A program made the translations under genes and the position numbers. From a virus: a stretch of 55,931 bases of DNA. The DNA lies in the IMG/VR virus record IMGVR_UViG_3300031918_000032, positions 1-55,931 of that record. One strand, written 5' to 3'. This document shows, piece after piece, positions 16,587 to 25,167 of this stretch. The first letter of the stretch is position 1. Every line of letters begins with the position of its first letter. The notes below the pieces were generated by a model, which saw nothing but the letters and a program-made list of their open reading frames with translations, did no database searches and was not told where the DNA came from.

Positions 16587-17120
16587 TTATTGGAATACTA
16601 CCGTACCTGTAGCCGTGCCTCCGGAAGCTAATACAATATCATTCGAGCTATTGGTGTTTTGATCAAAAGCAATAGAATTGAAATTAATGGTTCTACCCAT
16701 TACTATGTTGTCATCATTTACCAAATCCTGAGCCTTGTTACTGCCCTGGAACGTTAACCTAAACCCATAGCTTGAAGTTAAATTAACCATTTCCTGAGTA
16801 GTCCATTTCTCGTTCTCAAAGTAATTGCGCACCGTATCGGTAATGTCGAGTAGCGAAGTAGCGTAACCATTGTCACTATCATTATACGCATTTGGTTCAT
16901 AGTTATAAACACTAAGCGAAAAATTAAGGTCAAACCGGGTTATCCCATTCCCTGGTAAGCGTCCCGATTCCGAATCATCACCAATCTCAATTATACATAA
17001 AGGCATATCGTAAACTTTTTCCGAGTCTAATTGAGTGTCAAGTATGACTGTTGCATTCATATCCAAAAATAGATATTTACATTCTTCTACAATCGCGTGT
17101 ACGATGTCTCCGAGTATCAT
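16587..17120 (-). CDS. Tail terminator / connector-like protein
   Basis: A 177-residue protein starting MILGDIVHAIVEECKYLFLD. It contains KVYDMPLCIIEIGDDSESGR, NFSLSVYNYEPNAY and NIVMGRTINFNSIAFDQN. It lies between the virion morphogenesis gene and the capsid gene. The DMPLCIIE-type strand followed by a dynamic-range beta section resembles tail-terminator proteins (Mu gp37 region). Start overlaps the small upstream gene by ATGA. Confidence 0.45.
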   Translation of the reverse strand: MILGDIVHAIVEECKYLFLDMNATVILDTQLDSEKVYDMPLCIIEIGDDSESGRLPGNGITRFDLNFSLSVYNYEPNAYNDSDNGYATSLLDITDTVRNYFENEKWTTQEMVNLTSSYGFRLTFQGSNKAQDLVNDDNIVMGRTINFNSIAFDQNTNSSNDIVLASGGTATGTVVFQ

Positions 17121-17278
17121 AATAGTGTTATTTGTGTGTTCGTATTCCTATTTTTGCTCAATTCAATACAAGCAATTGTCTTATCAAAAGACTTTGTTTT
17201 TACGAAATATTCTTTTACCATGCTTACAGGTATCTCGTATATATTGGCAATGGCAGCTATTATCTTTTCAGTTTTCAT
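17117..17278 (-). CDS. Small HTH-like protein (53 aa)
   Basis: Reads MKTEKIIAAIANIYEIPVSM and ends NTQITLL. It overlaps both neighbours by ATGA (17278/17275 and 17120/17117), which strongly supports that it is translated. The segment IYEIPVSMVKEYFVKTKSFD resembles a short DNA-binding helix pair such as that of DnaA-like or chromosomal initiator proteins, but the match is weak. Confidence 0.65.
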   Translation of the reverse strand: MKTEKIIAAIANIYEIPVSMVKEYFVKTKSFDKTIACIELSKNRNTNTQITLL

Positions 17279-17850
17279 TTCCAGTCCTCCATTATTTTGT
17301 TAACCTCAAAATATATTTTCTTTGTAATAGCCGAAACCATCTTTTCATTTGGCCCCTCACTAGGCGTTGGCATAAACTTACGCGCCGGGGTATTGGTTGT
17401 ATTCTTACCCCACTTGCCAGTACCGCCTTCGTTCATTTTCTTTGCATAAGTGTGTGCCTCTTGTAACGCTCCGGCCTTCTTTGTATTCGGCATTACTCCA
17501 ATTATAACCTCATCGCCTGATTTATCATAAGTTATTGAATCTCGAAGGTTGCCAGTCTGTACAAGTATTGGACGCTTCGACGAAACTACAGAACCTTTAT
17601 ACGGATTCTTGTACTTTGACTTCTTTTCTAAAACTGGTGTCCGGTACGCGCTGGTTCGGTTGTAGTCGTATGCCGTATCGGTTACCTTAGCCCTGACAGC
17701 CCAACCCGCCGGATTTGATTTGACGAAATTAGACTTAATAATACGCACGCATTCAGTACCTATAATATCAGGCATCTTTTCGGTCATTATTTTAATGGCC
17801 TTTTCTTTGCGGCGTATGTCTCGTATAAGATCAACTAACGTTTTCCCCAT
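17275..17850 (-). CDS. Phage virion morphogenesis protein (Mu gpG / P2 gpS-like)
   Basis: A 191-residue protein: IMTEKMPDIIGTECVRIIKS at the N-terminus, then SNPAGWAVRAK, PILVQTGNLRDSITYD and TPARKFMPTPSEGP. The order 'NF...W..R' then 'LxxTGxLxxSI' then 'PARxFxP' is that of the Phage_tail_S/virion morphogenesis family, which helps tail-head joining. The gpF-like neighbour agrees. Confidence 0.75.
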   Translation of the reverse strand: MGKTLVDLIRDIRRKEKAIKIMTEKMPDIIGTECVRIIKSNFVKSNPAGWAVRAKVTDTAYDYNRTSAYRTPVLEKKSKYKNPYKGSVVSSKRPILVQTGNLRDSITYDKSGDEVIIGVMPNTKKAGALQEAHTYAKKMNEGGTGKWGKNTTNTPARKFMPTPSEGPNEKMVSAITKKIYFEVNKIMEDWK

Positions 17851-17948
17851 TCGTTTATGGAAGCAATAATTGTTTCAACTAAAAGCACCATTATTATAAT
17901 TATAAATATTACCATTGTTATAAACCAAATTATTCCTTCCATAATCAT
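17835..17948 (-). CDS. Small membrane protein (37 aa)
   Basis: Starts MIMEGIIWFITMVIFIIIIM and ends INEWGKR. It has a single transmembrane span. ATGA overlap with the 17945 stop and overlap with the downstream start support translation. Unknown role. Confidence 0.55.
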   Translation of the reverse strand: MIMEGIIWFITMVIFIIIIMVLLVETIIASINEWGKR

Positions 17949-18337
17949 TGTATTAATATTAAACCTTTTCTATACCTATTAACCAAGCTGGCAGTTACTC
18001 CGAATGCGTTAATAACCTTCCCGTCCTTAGTTTGGCAAATATACGAAATATTAGACCCAAACAGGATATAATTACGCATGGTTACAATCTGTTTCTTTGG
18101 ATCATCCCAGTACGACCATATTTCAGACGGGTTAGTTAATGTTTCAGGTAGATTATCTAACCCTCGCCTGTTTTTAATGAGGTTAAATGAATGATTGTTG
18201 AAAAATATGTTCGATAGGGTTTCTTTATTTTGGAAAATAATATTTCCTTTCGTATCGGTATGGTATTTCTCGCGCCACGTATCAACTATCTTAATTGCTT
18301 CGTGCGTATTTGGGTTGGTGTCGTTGAGTTTTTCCAT
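17945..18337 (-). CDS. PBECR-like nuclease/toxin domain protein
   Basis: A 130-residue protein directly after the gpF-like gene. The C-terminal part NLPETLTNPSEIWSYWDDPK, then MRNYILFGSNISYICQTKDG and NAFGVTASLVNRYRKGLIL resembles the phage Barnase-EndoU-ColicinE5/D-RelE-like (PBECR) domains known fused or next to Mu gpF head proteins. Those are predicted RNases, perhaps injected or internal. Catalytic residues cannot be confirmed by eye. Confidence 0.5.
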   Translation of the reverse strand: MEKLNDTNPNTHEAIKIVDTWREKYHTDTKGNIIFQNKETLSNIFFNNHSFNLIKNRRGLDNLPETLTNPSEIWSYWDDPKKQIVTMRNYILFGSNISYICQTKDGKVINAFGVTASLVNRYRKGLILIQ

Positions 18338-19158
18338 TAGTCTAAATCAAATAAGTTTGCGTTACCTTTATTCGCATTACTGAATACACTCGAATAACTA
18401 CTATCATTTGGTAATGTTCCTTGCTTGCCTGGATTAAATCGAAAGTTTTCGCCTACGTATGGTTTACCAGTCTTAGGATCATTCTCATTTAAATAATCTG
18501 ATCCTTTTGACACTTCTTTATTTTCTTCTTTCAAATAAAGATCATCTACTGGTTCACTGTGACATCTACAATTCCAGTCACAAATTGGGTGTACCGCATC
18601 GCCTTCAGAGTCTCCTATTTTGAATACTAGCCCCTCCAATGCTGCGTGTTCCGGCCTTACGTTACCGTCGTTCTCGGTAATGTATACCCAGTACGGATAT
18701 AAGTCTTTAGTTCTTTCCATTTTCCGGAATACTTCGCCTTGTATTGCATCTCGCTTACATACGTCAATCTCGACACGAAGCCATTGATCGTTATTAATGG
18801 TTGTTATTTCGCTGGCTTTTTCTTTGAACTCTTTAATTGATTTCGTTGTATGTACTAGTTCTTGCATAGCTTTCGTTTCACTCAAATCTTTGGCCGCTGA
18901 AAATTGATAAGCATTAAGCATATATCTTTCATGCCATGCAGTATCGCCAAACGCTTCGAATGTCGTTTTAATGGAAGTATTGAGGGCTATTTCTTTAAAA
19001 AACTCTGCATTGTAAGCCGCGTAAATATCTATGCTTATAACGGTTTTATTGGGATTGTTCCAAACAAACTCAATCTTTTCATCGGTAATATTTTGGGGTA
19101 TAATCTTTTTAGGATTAACCTTTAAATTGACATATTCCCTACCAATTAGTATATGTCT
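18337..19158 (-). CDS. Minor head protein, Mu gpF-like (5' part reached only by a -1 shift from the portal frame)
   Basis: The first ATG in frame is at 18921 (MLNAYQFSAAKD), giving 194 residues. The frame stays open 79 codons further, to the ten-A run (19158-19167) inside the portal 3' end, with no ATG, GTG or TTG. That upstream part has good protein character (FVWNNPNKTVISIDIYAAYN; TFEAFGDTAWHERY). The C-terminal part YWVYITENDGNVRPEHAALE, then VHPICDWNCRCHSEP is typical of gpF head morphogenesis proteins. Either a portal-gpF product is made by -1 slippage at A10, a non-standard start is used, or the A count is wrong. Confidence 0.7.
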   Translation of the reverse strand, partial: RHILIGREYVNLKVNPKKIIPQNITDEKIEFVWNNPNKTVISIDIYAAYNAEFFKEIALNTSIKTTFEAFGDTAWHERYMLNAYQFSAAKDLSETKAMQELVHTTKSIKEFKEKASEITTINNDQWLRVEIDVCKRDAIQGEVFRKMERTKDLYPYWVYITENDGNVRPEHAALEGLVFKIGDSEGDAVHPICDWNCRCHSEPVDDLYLKEENKEVSKGSDYLNENDPKTGKPYVGENFRFNPGKQGTLPNDSSYSSVFSNANKGNANLFDLD

Positions 19159-20591
19159 TTTTTTTTTAATGCATCGAATACCGATCGGTTGGGCTTAGCT
19201 ATCGAAACAGATAACGATTCAGTATCATTAACTGGTATTTTAACGGGTTCCGGCGCTTCTTGTATATCTTCTGCATCGAGGCCATATTTGATAAAAAACT
19301 TAGCAGTTAATTGCAATTTATTTTCCGTAGCAGACTTTGACAACGCCGAAATTTCTTCAATATCAAATTCCTTGGTTCTATTTATATCGAACTTAAATTC
19401 TTTTGGGAAGTCTTTATAAAACATTGGCAGTTTACGCGCAAAATCGGCTGTATCGTTAAGTACGGCTAACACCTCTTCATTACGTGCGCGGATAACCGTT
19501 TCAAGTTTATCCATGTGGACTCCGCCCAATCCTTTTGTTCCGAATTTACCCGCATCGCCTGTAAGAGTGCCTCCGAGAATCATCTCGCGAACTTCATTCT
19601 TGCCGTCCGCGTTAAATTCTTGGTAAATCTTATGAGCGCCTTGCTTTGCGTTAGTGTCTTTTGAGTCTACTATAAGCGACGTTTGTATATTACCATTCTG
19701 ATCGGTAACGTATGGAGTAAGCAATGTTTTTGATGGGTCCATATTGGCGGCGTAATTTTCCGCTTCCAATCTATATGGATTAATCATATCGTTCTCATTA
19801 TTCACGGCACCATCAACAGCAGGGTACTGAATGGTAAGCAATGGAAATGCCAAACGTTTACCGGCCTGAATCCAATTCATAGAATTAAGATTCTGCTGTA
19901 TAAACATCCTAGTAATTGGTTGCATCCACCCTAAGAAAGATTCGTAATTAGTAGATGGCTGTACGAATAATAGATTTGGTGTCTTAAAAAAATCCACACC
20001 GTCAGAGAAGTTATATGTCGATTGTTTCAACAGCCTATTGATAGGGTCGAGCTGTTGCATTGGATATTTATAAATCTTATTGTTTAAAGGGTCGAAGTTT
20101 ATCCCGGTAAATCCCCAAAATTTAGCAAACAGTATTTCCTTACGCAATTCAACAAACCAACGCTGTGAACATATTTCGCTGGTTATATCATCCATCCTAT
20201 TACCTTTCATGTCAGTAACGAATACCGGTATTTGAGTTAACCCGTCACCCAAGGCATTGAATAAAGATTGCACAAAAGGACTTGATTCGTACACCCATGA
20301 TACGAGTGTGGAATAGGATATAGGGAATCCCATCTTAATAGCCTGATCACACGCAGCCCTCCACGAAGATAAATCCCATTCAATATAGTAGTTGTTTGGG
20401 AACATCTGAGAAATTTGGGTCAACCCAGACGCTTTAGGCATCATGAATGGATTAACGCCTGGATGTGTACCGGTGGCAGGTTTTGAATTTACATTTCCCT
20501 GCCCATAACCACCACCACCTATTGCAAGCTTAGTATTGTATTGGGCTTGTAACGCCGCTCTTCTTTCTCTTCTGGATTCTGATGCTGGCAT
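19146..20591 (-). CDS. Portal protein, Mu gp29-like (DUF935 type)
   Basis: A 481-residue protein. It has ISYSTLVSWVYESSPFVQSL, a mid-region KLLFV-type and KEILFAKFWGFTGINFDPLN, then GKNEVREMILGGTLTGDAGK. Helices with LETVIRARNEEVLAVLNDTA follow. The 'ILGGTLTG' segment and order terminase, adaptor, portal, gpF match Mu-like portals. Its last codons (FDALKKKDIY) contain ten A in a row, where the gpF frame can be entered by a -1 shift. Confidence 0.8.
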   Translation of the reverse strand: MPASESRRERRAALQAQYNTKLAIGGGGYGQGNVNSKPATGTHPGVNPFMMPKASGLTQISQMFPNNYYIEWDLSSWRAACDQAIKMGFPISYSTLVSWVYESSPFVQSLFNALGDGLTQIPVFVTDMKGNRMDDITSEICSQRWFVELRKEILFAKFWGFTGINFDPLNNKIYKYPMQQLDPINRLLKQSTYNFSDGVDFFKTPNLLFVQPSTNYESFLGWMQPITRMFIQQNLNSMNWIQAGKRLAFPLLTIQYPAVDGAVNNENDMINPYRLEAENYAANMDPSKTLLTPYVTDQNGNIQTSLIVDSKDTNAKQGAHKIYQEFNADGKNEVREMILGGTLTGDAGKFGTKGLGGVHMDKLETVIRARNEEVLAVLNDTADFARKLPMFYKDFPKEFKFDINRTKEFDIEEISALSKSATENKLQLTAKFFIKYGLDAEDIQEAPEPVKIPVNDTESLSVSIAKPNRSVFDALKKKDIY

Positions 20592-20592
20592 A

Positions 20593-21702
20593 TTATCCTA
20601 ATGTTCTGAAATTACTATTTACTACTTCATTGTTGCCTCGTAATGGTTGAGGTGTTTGGTATAAATCAAGATTAATATCTCTTTTTTTGATCTTAATAAT
20701 ATTCGTATCCGCCCAGTCGAATAATCCTATCAATTGCTTATTGTCACCGGCTAATGAACCAAGTATATTACGAATAGCAAATATTGACAGCAACTTAACT
20801 AAATACGCGTTACGTAGTGGCTTTGGCGAAGGGGTGGGAGCGACGAAGTTATACCCTATATCAATTCGCATGTTAACTGACCCGCCGGAAATAGTTACGT
20901 ATAATATCGTTTCAATGGCAAAATATTGAATCAACAATGGAATTATAGCGTTACTCACCAAAACCTCAGCTACCACTTCTTCGCCTCCCTCAGTTGTGCC
21001 GATCTTGATTGACGGTGTTGATAGTAGTATATTAGGGAATATCTGATATATATAAGAATTGGCCGGAATGCTTATTGTGAATGCATCCGATTTATTTTGT
21101 AAACCAATAACACTAATAGGAGGCATTGACACGCCACTATTTGCGCTTAATTCAATATCTACATTCCCGTTAATGATATGAAAATACAAAACAGTATCGG
21201 TTGCGAATATTTTATTTACCCAAAACACAAGCCCGTTATCGCTTACATTCCGGATTGTCATAATGTCATTACCGTTTAATGTTGTACCTACGGTTACCGC
21301 CGGGGATATGTCGATTATAGATCCCATAATTGGCGACAATATGCCATTGCTGATAAGTTGCATTACATTGTTATTGACATCACCATCAATCTCAACTTTG
21401 ATAGGGCTATTCCATCGGAAGTAAATACGGCTTATGTATGTTCCGGCAACAATATTAACCTGATGTTGTCCGGTTTTATCCTTAATAATCTGATTGGCGT
21501 TTGAAATCTCTTTATTGATATCGTAGCGTGTACATAGCTCACCTTTTACCTCATCGTATGCCATATCGCAACCTGACTTTAAAAGGTCTGGGAATTTTTC
21601 GTAAACGGAGGTAAGTAACTGAATTGGGCAGAACTGTAACAAGTCTTGACCATTAATATATCCAAAGTTAAGTTGGGCTAATTGATCTTTGGTGATTGCC
21701 AT
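20593..21702 (-). CDS. gp36-like (DUF1320) adaptor with ~200-residue inserted beta domains
   Basis: A 369-residue protein. Residues 1-70 (DLLKSGCDMAYDEVKGELC, TRYDINKE) and the last 75 (RNAYLVKLLSIFAIRNILGS, GLFDWADTNIIKIKKRDINL) together resemble DUF1320/Mu gp36, a head-tail adaptor normally about 140-150 residues. Between them sit at least two related units: VGTTLNGNDIM to NGNVDIELS (about 140-190) and IKIGTTEGGEEV to GGSVNMRIDIG (about 215-275). A shorter third section precedes them. The same unit forms the protein at 4416-4784. Confidence 0.6.
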   Translation of the reverse strand: MAITKDQLAQLNFGYINGQDLLQFCPIQLLTSVYEKFPDLLKSGCDMAYDEVKGELCTRYDINKEISNANQIIKDKTGQHQVNIVAGTYISRIYFRWNSPIKVEIDGDVNNNVMQLISNGILSPIMGSIIDISPAVTVGTTLNGNDIMTIRNVSDNGLVFWVNKIFATDTVLYFHIINGNVDIELSANSGVSMPPISVIGLQNKSDAFTISIPANSYIYQIFPNILLSTPSIKIGTTEGGEEVVAEVLVSNAIIPLLIQYFAIETILYVTISGGSVNMRIDIGYNFVAPTPSPKPLRNAYLVKLLSIFAIRNILGSLAGDNKQLIGLFDWADTNIIKIKKRDINLDLYQTPQPLRGNNEVVNSNFRTLG

Positions 21703-21724
21703 GTATAATTTTATTGCTACTCAG

Positions 21725-21732
21725 CAAAATTA
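21725..21732 (-). promoter_or_regulatory. Possible -7 element for the virion operon
   Basis: On the minus strand it reads TAATTTTG, 23 bases before the adaptor ATG at 21702. No convincing TTG at 19-20 bases, so tentative. Confidence 0.3.
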
Positions 21733-21734
21733 TG

Positions 21735-21765
21735 TTTGTTTTGTGTTAATATTTTGGTACATTTG
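21735..21765 (+). promoter_or_regulatory. Plus-strand Bacteroidota promoter
   Basis: TTTG at 21735-21738, a 19-nt spacer and TACATTTG at 21758-21765. It precedes the plus-strand gene at 21791 by about 25 bases. Confidence 0.75.
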
Positions 21766-21790
21766 TGCTATAATTAACGCAACTTAAATT

Positions 21791-22105
21791 ATGGAAGCAA
21801 AAGAATTAAGAATTGGGAATTGGGTTAAATTAGATAGTGGAACCGAAACCATAATCAGAGGTGGCGGGATTAATGCTATTGAAATGCAACAATTACGCGT
21901 TGAACCAATCCCCTTAACCGAAGAATGGCTATTGAAGTTTGGATTCTATAAATCAAATGTAACAGCACGAATTGATCTATACCCTGAAGATGATGGAGTA
22001 TATTTTTACTTTAATATTGATCCCGCAAAACGTGTAAAAATTGAATACGTACATCAACTTCAAAACCTTTTTTTTGCGCTTACCGGTGAAGAATTAACAA
22101 TTTAA
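21791..22105 (+). CDS. Small conserved Bacteroidota phage protein (EWLLKFGF / YVHQLQNL type)
   Basis: A 104-residue protein: MEAKELRIGNWVKLDSGTET, then IPLTEEWLLKFGF, and the ending IEYVHQLQNLFFALTGEEL. I recognise this motif order from many small proteins of Bacteroidota phages and mobile elements, whose function is unknown. It stands alone with its own promoter between oppositely oriented packaging genes, so it is a moron-like insertion. Confidence 0.75.
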   Translation: MEAKELRIGNWVKLDSGTETIIRGGGINAIEMQQLRVEPIPLTEEWLLKFGFYKSNVTARIDLYPEDDGVYFYFNIDPAKRVKIEYVHQLQNLFFALTGEELTI

Positions 22106-22174
22106 AGTTGACACGCTTACACAACCTAAATACTGAAAGTTAATATTACGTTTTACTTAATAAATTAAACTAAT

Positions 22175-22414
22175 ATGAAAACAAATAAAGACTCAAAAGG
22201 CAATATAATAGACTGGGACGTTTTTTATTCTGAGCTTGAATCGGATCGTGCAGATAAGGAATTTAGCCAATATGCCCACTTCAAAGGTCCTACATTAGAA
22301 TGTAATGTTAGACCTTTGGTTAACGGTCTTTACTCCACCAGGCACAAGAACCTTAAACCTATTCACAAACTGGTTAAATTCTTTGTTAAATGCCTGAACT
22401 ATAAAATCTTTTAG
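22175..22414 (+). CDS. Hypothetical protein overlapping the terminase 3' end
   Basis: 79 residues, starting MKTNKDSKGNIIDWDVFYSE. The first 40 residues lie outside the terminase gene and look protein-like (acidic, IIDWDVFYSELESDRADKEF). The rest is antisense to the last 120 nt of the large terminase and may be chance extension. It may be a truncated gene disrupted when the terminase end was placed here. Confidence 0.4.
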   Translation: MKTNKDSKGNIIDWDVFYSELESDRADKEFSQYAHFKGPTLECNVRPLVNGLYSTRHKNLKPIHKLVKFFVKCLNYKIF

Positions 22415-23701
22415 GGTGTCCGTAAGATGCCCGTTTGGTTCAAAGCTAACCTTTGTCTTTGGGTTAGTTTCCCGTTTCTTTAAAATACTTCCGTCTTTGT
22501 CCTGCTTTGTCTCTATATAGTCATTAATAGACTTCTTGCAATGTTCACCTATTTCTATTTCAGAAAATGTAAGCGTACCGTCAAATATAGCATTAACAAA
22601 GTCTCCGATTAATGATACAGACGGAGCATGTCCTAAAAACTTATCTTCAATAACAAACCCTTGCTTTTTAATTGAGTCTACAAATATCTGATAGAACGAA
22701 CGTTTATCATCATCAATGTTATTCCTGTTCTTAGTCGATCTATCCCCGTACATGAATACTCGTTGATTATACCCGATACTACGAAGCCAATTAGCAACCT
22801 GTTCACCGGCCTTACGAGCTGTATTGTATGGGTCTATGGCAGGTAATTCGTTTATTTGTCGAATAATCCATTTATCGTTAACCTTTAGCAACTGCCAACA
22901 CGTCACAGCTATATATGGATCGACGTTCGAGTCTATCGATATATGTATTGTTGATTCAGAATTGTACTTAACCGGCTTAACATGCTTATCAATCTCGAAA
23001 CCTTTCAAAAACTCACCACCTGTTTTTAGTTGAACATCCCAGTTGCCTTCGACAAATACCTCATACTCATACCTAGGTAGATTCTTCAATGATTCTACAT
23101 ATTCGGCAGGTAGATGCGGGTTGTCCGTAATCTTTGCCGGGATATATATCCACTTTTCTTTTAACTCTCCTTTTCTCCACGGATTATATACAAGTTCTTT
23201 AACCCATCCATTGGTAGGATTGCAAGTGGCCAATATTATTGGATGAGGCACATATTTAGCGCCGGTAATAATCCATGACCCAGCACGCTCAAAACACTTA
23301 TACAAAGTTTGTTGCTGACACTCATTTATCTCTTCTAACAAGAAACCATTAACTTCTAATCCTTTAAATGAGTCTAAATCGGGGTCTTTTTGTATATTCT
23401 CACCTTTAAATAATATTGTCGATCCGTTATGATGCGTATACTCATAAGGGTTTTGCTTCAATTTACCCCGTGGCGCCAATTTTAAAAATGAGGGTATAGT
23501 AGTTGTCCTTAACCTATCGGTATTCTCTCTAACTACGCACCACCGCGAACCAGGGAATACCTCACACATTACCAATAACGAACAAAGACCCCACCAAGTT
23601 TTTCCACCTCGGATAGAGCCTCCATACATAATGAAATTGTACTTTTCCGATTGTAAAGCTTCAAACGCTTCCTGTTGCCTGGGGGTGAAGTCTATTACCA
23701 T
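22295..23701 (-). CDS. terL: Terminase large subunit
   Basis: A 468-residue packaging motor. The ATPase shows Walker A GGSIRGGKTWWG (about 28-39) and Walker B GFLLEEINE (about 119-127); a coupling-like segment LATCNPTNGWVK follows. The nuclease domain begins HISIDSNVDP (about 247) with a later Asp in GHLTDTLKDF (about 438). The T-rich Arg finger region is not certain. It overlaps the small subunit by 1 nt. Mu gp28-like gene order follows. Confidence 0.9.
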   Translation of the reverse strand: MVIDFTPRQQEAFEALQSEKYNFIMYGGSIRGGKTWWGLCSLLVMCEVFPGSRWCVVRENTDRLRTTTIPSFLKLAPRGKLKQNPYEYTHHNGSTILFKGENIQKDPDLDSFKGLEVNGFLLEEINECQQQTLYKCFERAGSWIITGAKYVPHPIILATCNPTNGWVKELVYNPWRKGELKEKWIYIPAKITDNPHLPAEYVESLKNLPRYEYEVFVEGNWDVQLKTGGEFLKGFEIDKHVKPVKYNSESTIHISIDSNVDPYIAVTCWQLLKVNDKWIIRQINELPAIDPYNTARKAGEQVANWLRSIGYNQRVFMYGDRSTKNRNNIDDDKRSFYQIFVDSIKKQGFVIEDKFLGHAPSVSLIGDFVNAIFDGTLTFSEIEIGEHCKKSINDYIETKQDKDGSILKKRETNPKTKVSFEPNGHLTDTLKDFIVQAFNKEFNQFVNRFKVLVPGGVKTVNQRSNITF

Positions 23702-24150
23702 TATACTTCTATCTCTTTATCGCCCCAACGTATAATAGTGGTTTGAATCTTTTCTCCTCCGCTGGTTATGTCCGCCTTTATAGATTCGCCATACTTCCTA
23801 GGCTTAAGCTTTGATGCAATCCATTTCCTTGCATCAACTCTCAATCTTGACCGGCTTATGTATTCCTTATTCTCCACCTCAACCGGCTCACCATTGCGAA
23901 CAACGATAACCTTATCCTGTGAAGAGTCGTCGGCTATTTCTATGGTTTCCTCGGCCATAAAGTCGGCTTGCCAGTCCTTTCCGCGCGCGTACATCTCTGA
24001 AAACTTTTCATCTTCAATTAGCCATTTATACACAGTAGATGGAGAAACTTCCAATTCTTTACAAATTGATGCCAAACTACGCGATGTTGTAGATGTAATG
24101 TCTACAATTTTATCCGCAATTTCCTGATCAAATTTAGATGGCCTTCCCAT
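23701..24150 (-). CDS. terS: Terminase small subunit
   Basis: A 149-residue DNA-binding protein. An N-terminal helix-turn-helix (LASICKELEVSPSTVYKWL) is followed by FSEMYARGKDWQADFMAEET and the ending KPRKYGESIKADITSGGEKI. This is the usual pattern for small terminases that recognise the packaging site. Overlaps the large subunit start at 23701. Confidence 0.85.
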   Translation of the reverse strand: MGRPSKFDQEIADKIVDITSTTSRSLASICKELEVSPSTVYKWLIEDEKFSEMYARGKDWQADFMAEETIEIADDSSQDKVIVVRNGEPVEVENKEYISRSRLRVDARKWIASKLKPRKYGESIKADITSGGEKIQTTIIRWGDKEIEV

Positions 24151-24470
24151 TACTTCAAATATTCGTCAATTACTCTTTTATCCAATGCTTTTTTAATCAT
24201 ATCAATAGTTTTTGAAGTCATAAGCTTATCGGGTGTTACCCTTATCAGGCACCAACCAAGTATAGCGGCTTCATTGTATTTATCCATATCAGCAATAAAA
24301 CCTTTGCCTCTTGTGTGCCTTCCCTGAGTGTACGCACCACCTTCAACTTCTATCGCAATCATGGCCTCTGGAATGCAATAATCAAAACGCCATTTCCTTG
24401 TTGGGTGAAAGGCGTATTCTTTGACTACTTTCATGCCTGTTTCGGCTTCGATTGTTTTGCAAAAAAACAT
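24150..24470 (-). CDS. PD-(D/E)XK-like endonuclease
   Basis: A 106-residue protein: WRFDYCIPEAMIAIEVEGGA, TQGRHTRGKGFIADMDKYNE, then GWCLIRVTPDKL. The Asp in FDY, the Glu in IEVEGG and the GRH..G segment are the pattern of a small restriction-like nuclease often found next to phage terminases. It may help packaging, resolve branches, or degrade DNA; unresolved. Confidence 0.6.
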   Translation of the reverse strand: MFFCKTIEAETGMKVVKEYAFHPTRKWRFDYCIPEAMIAIEVEGGAYTQGRHTRGKGFIADMDKYNEAAILGWCLIRVTPDKLMTSKTIDMIKKALDKRVIDEYLK

Positions 24471-24568
24471 TTTACAAAGTTAACCGTTTTGTTGACATTA
24501 CCGATATGGTTATTCACCAGATGGAGGTTTGCCTCACCTTTTTCGATGTCAATTTTAATTTGTTCCAT
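24431..24568 (-). CDS. Small hypothetical protein (45 aa)
   Basis: Starts MEQIKIDIEKGEANLHLVNN, overlaps the nuclease 5' end by 40 nt, and begins just after the lysozyme stop. The acidic helix and NNHIGNVNKTVNFVK pattern looks protein-like. Unknown. Confidence 0.45.
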   Translation of the reverse strand: MEQIKIDIEKGEANLHLVNNHIGNVNKTVNFVKCFFAKQSKPKQA

Positions 24569-24572
24569 GTTA

Positions 24573-25007
24573 TTAATTAGTTAAATGTTTCCTTACTCGT
24601 TCCCAATACCCAATAACCCCGACTTTACTTCTCCATCGTGGGCCACCATTCCAAAGCTTAGCCGCTATTTCGATATCGCGTGTCGGGTTCCAATGCGATT
24701 GTATTACCTGGAATATCATGAGCGATTTACTTATGTTGAAACAATCCAACGTGTCGAATAGTTCTCGGCCGAGTATTCTGTTTGCTTCCCTTACCATAAT
24801 TGGGCGAATCTGAAGACACCCGCGCGCTTTTTCTGATCGGTTAATGGTGTCCGGATTATTTTCCGATTCTACCTTTGCCATGGCCTTTATTAAATCGTTC
24901 CATTCATCATACACAGGCGTTATTTCAATATGTTTTACCGGCACTGGCATTACCTTAGTATTAATGCAAATTAATGCAAACAAGGTTATTGATATAGCTT
25001 TTTTCAT
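24573..25007 (-). CDS. Lysozyme-like / lytic transglycosylase endolysin
   Basis: A 144-residue protein with an N-terminal signal sequence (KKAISITLFALICINTK). An SLT-like active region follows: LIKAMAKVESENNPDTINR, the Glu in KVESEN being the likely catalytic acid, then GCLQIRPIMVREAN. Export by Sec would place it in the periplasm. It is separate from the lysis genes at 46-48 kb. Its start overlaps the membrane gene at 25004. Confidence 0.7.
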   Translation of the reverse strand: MKKAISITLFALICINTKVMPVPVKHIEITPVYDEWNDLIKAMAKVESENNPDTINRSEKARGCLQIRPIMVREANRILGRELFDTLDCFNISKSLMIFQVIQSHWNPTRDIEIAAKLWNGGPRWRSKVGVIGYWERVRKHLTN

Positions 25008-25144
25008 GATTCGTTTTCTTTTGCTCGGTCTCTCTCGACAAGAAAGAATACGATTCCGACACCAATTAATACTATACCAGCTAATCCACCAGCGATGACA
25101 AGTATGTCAATAAATGCTGTTTTGAAGTCTAAATACGGTTCCAT
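25004..25144 (-). CDS. Small membrane protein, holin-like candidate (46 aa)
   Basis: Starts MEPYLDFKTAFIDILVIAGG; a Gly-rich span (LAGIVLIGVGIVFFLVE) is followed by a charged tail. ATGA overlap with the lysozyme gene suggests a linked role such as pinholin or a small envelope protein; function not shown. Confidence 0.6.
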   Translation of the reverse strand: MEPYLDFKTAFIDILVIAGGLAGIVLIGVGIVFFLVERDRAKENES

Positions 25145-25167
25145 TAGTTATAGTTATTTGGTCTAAT

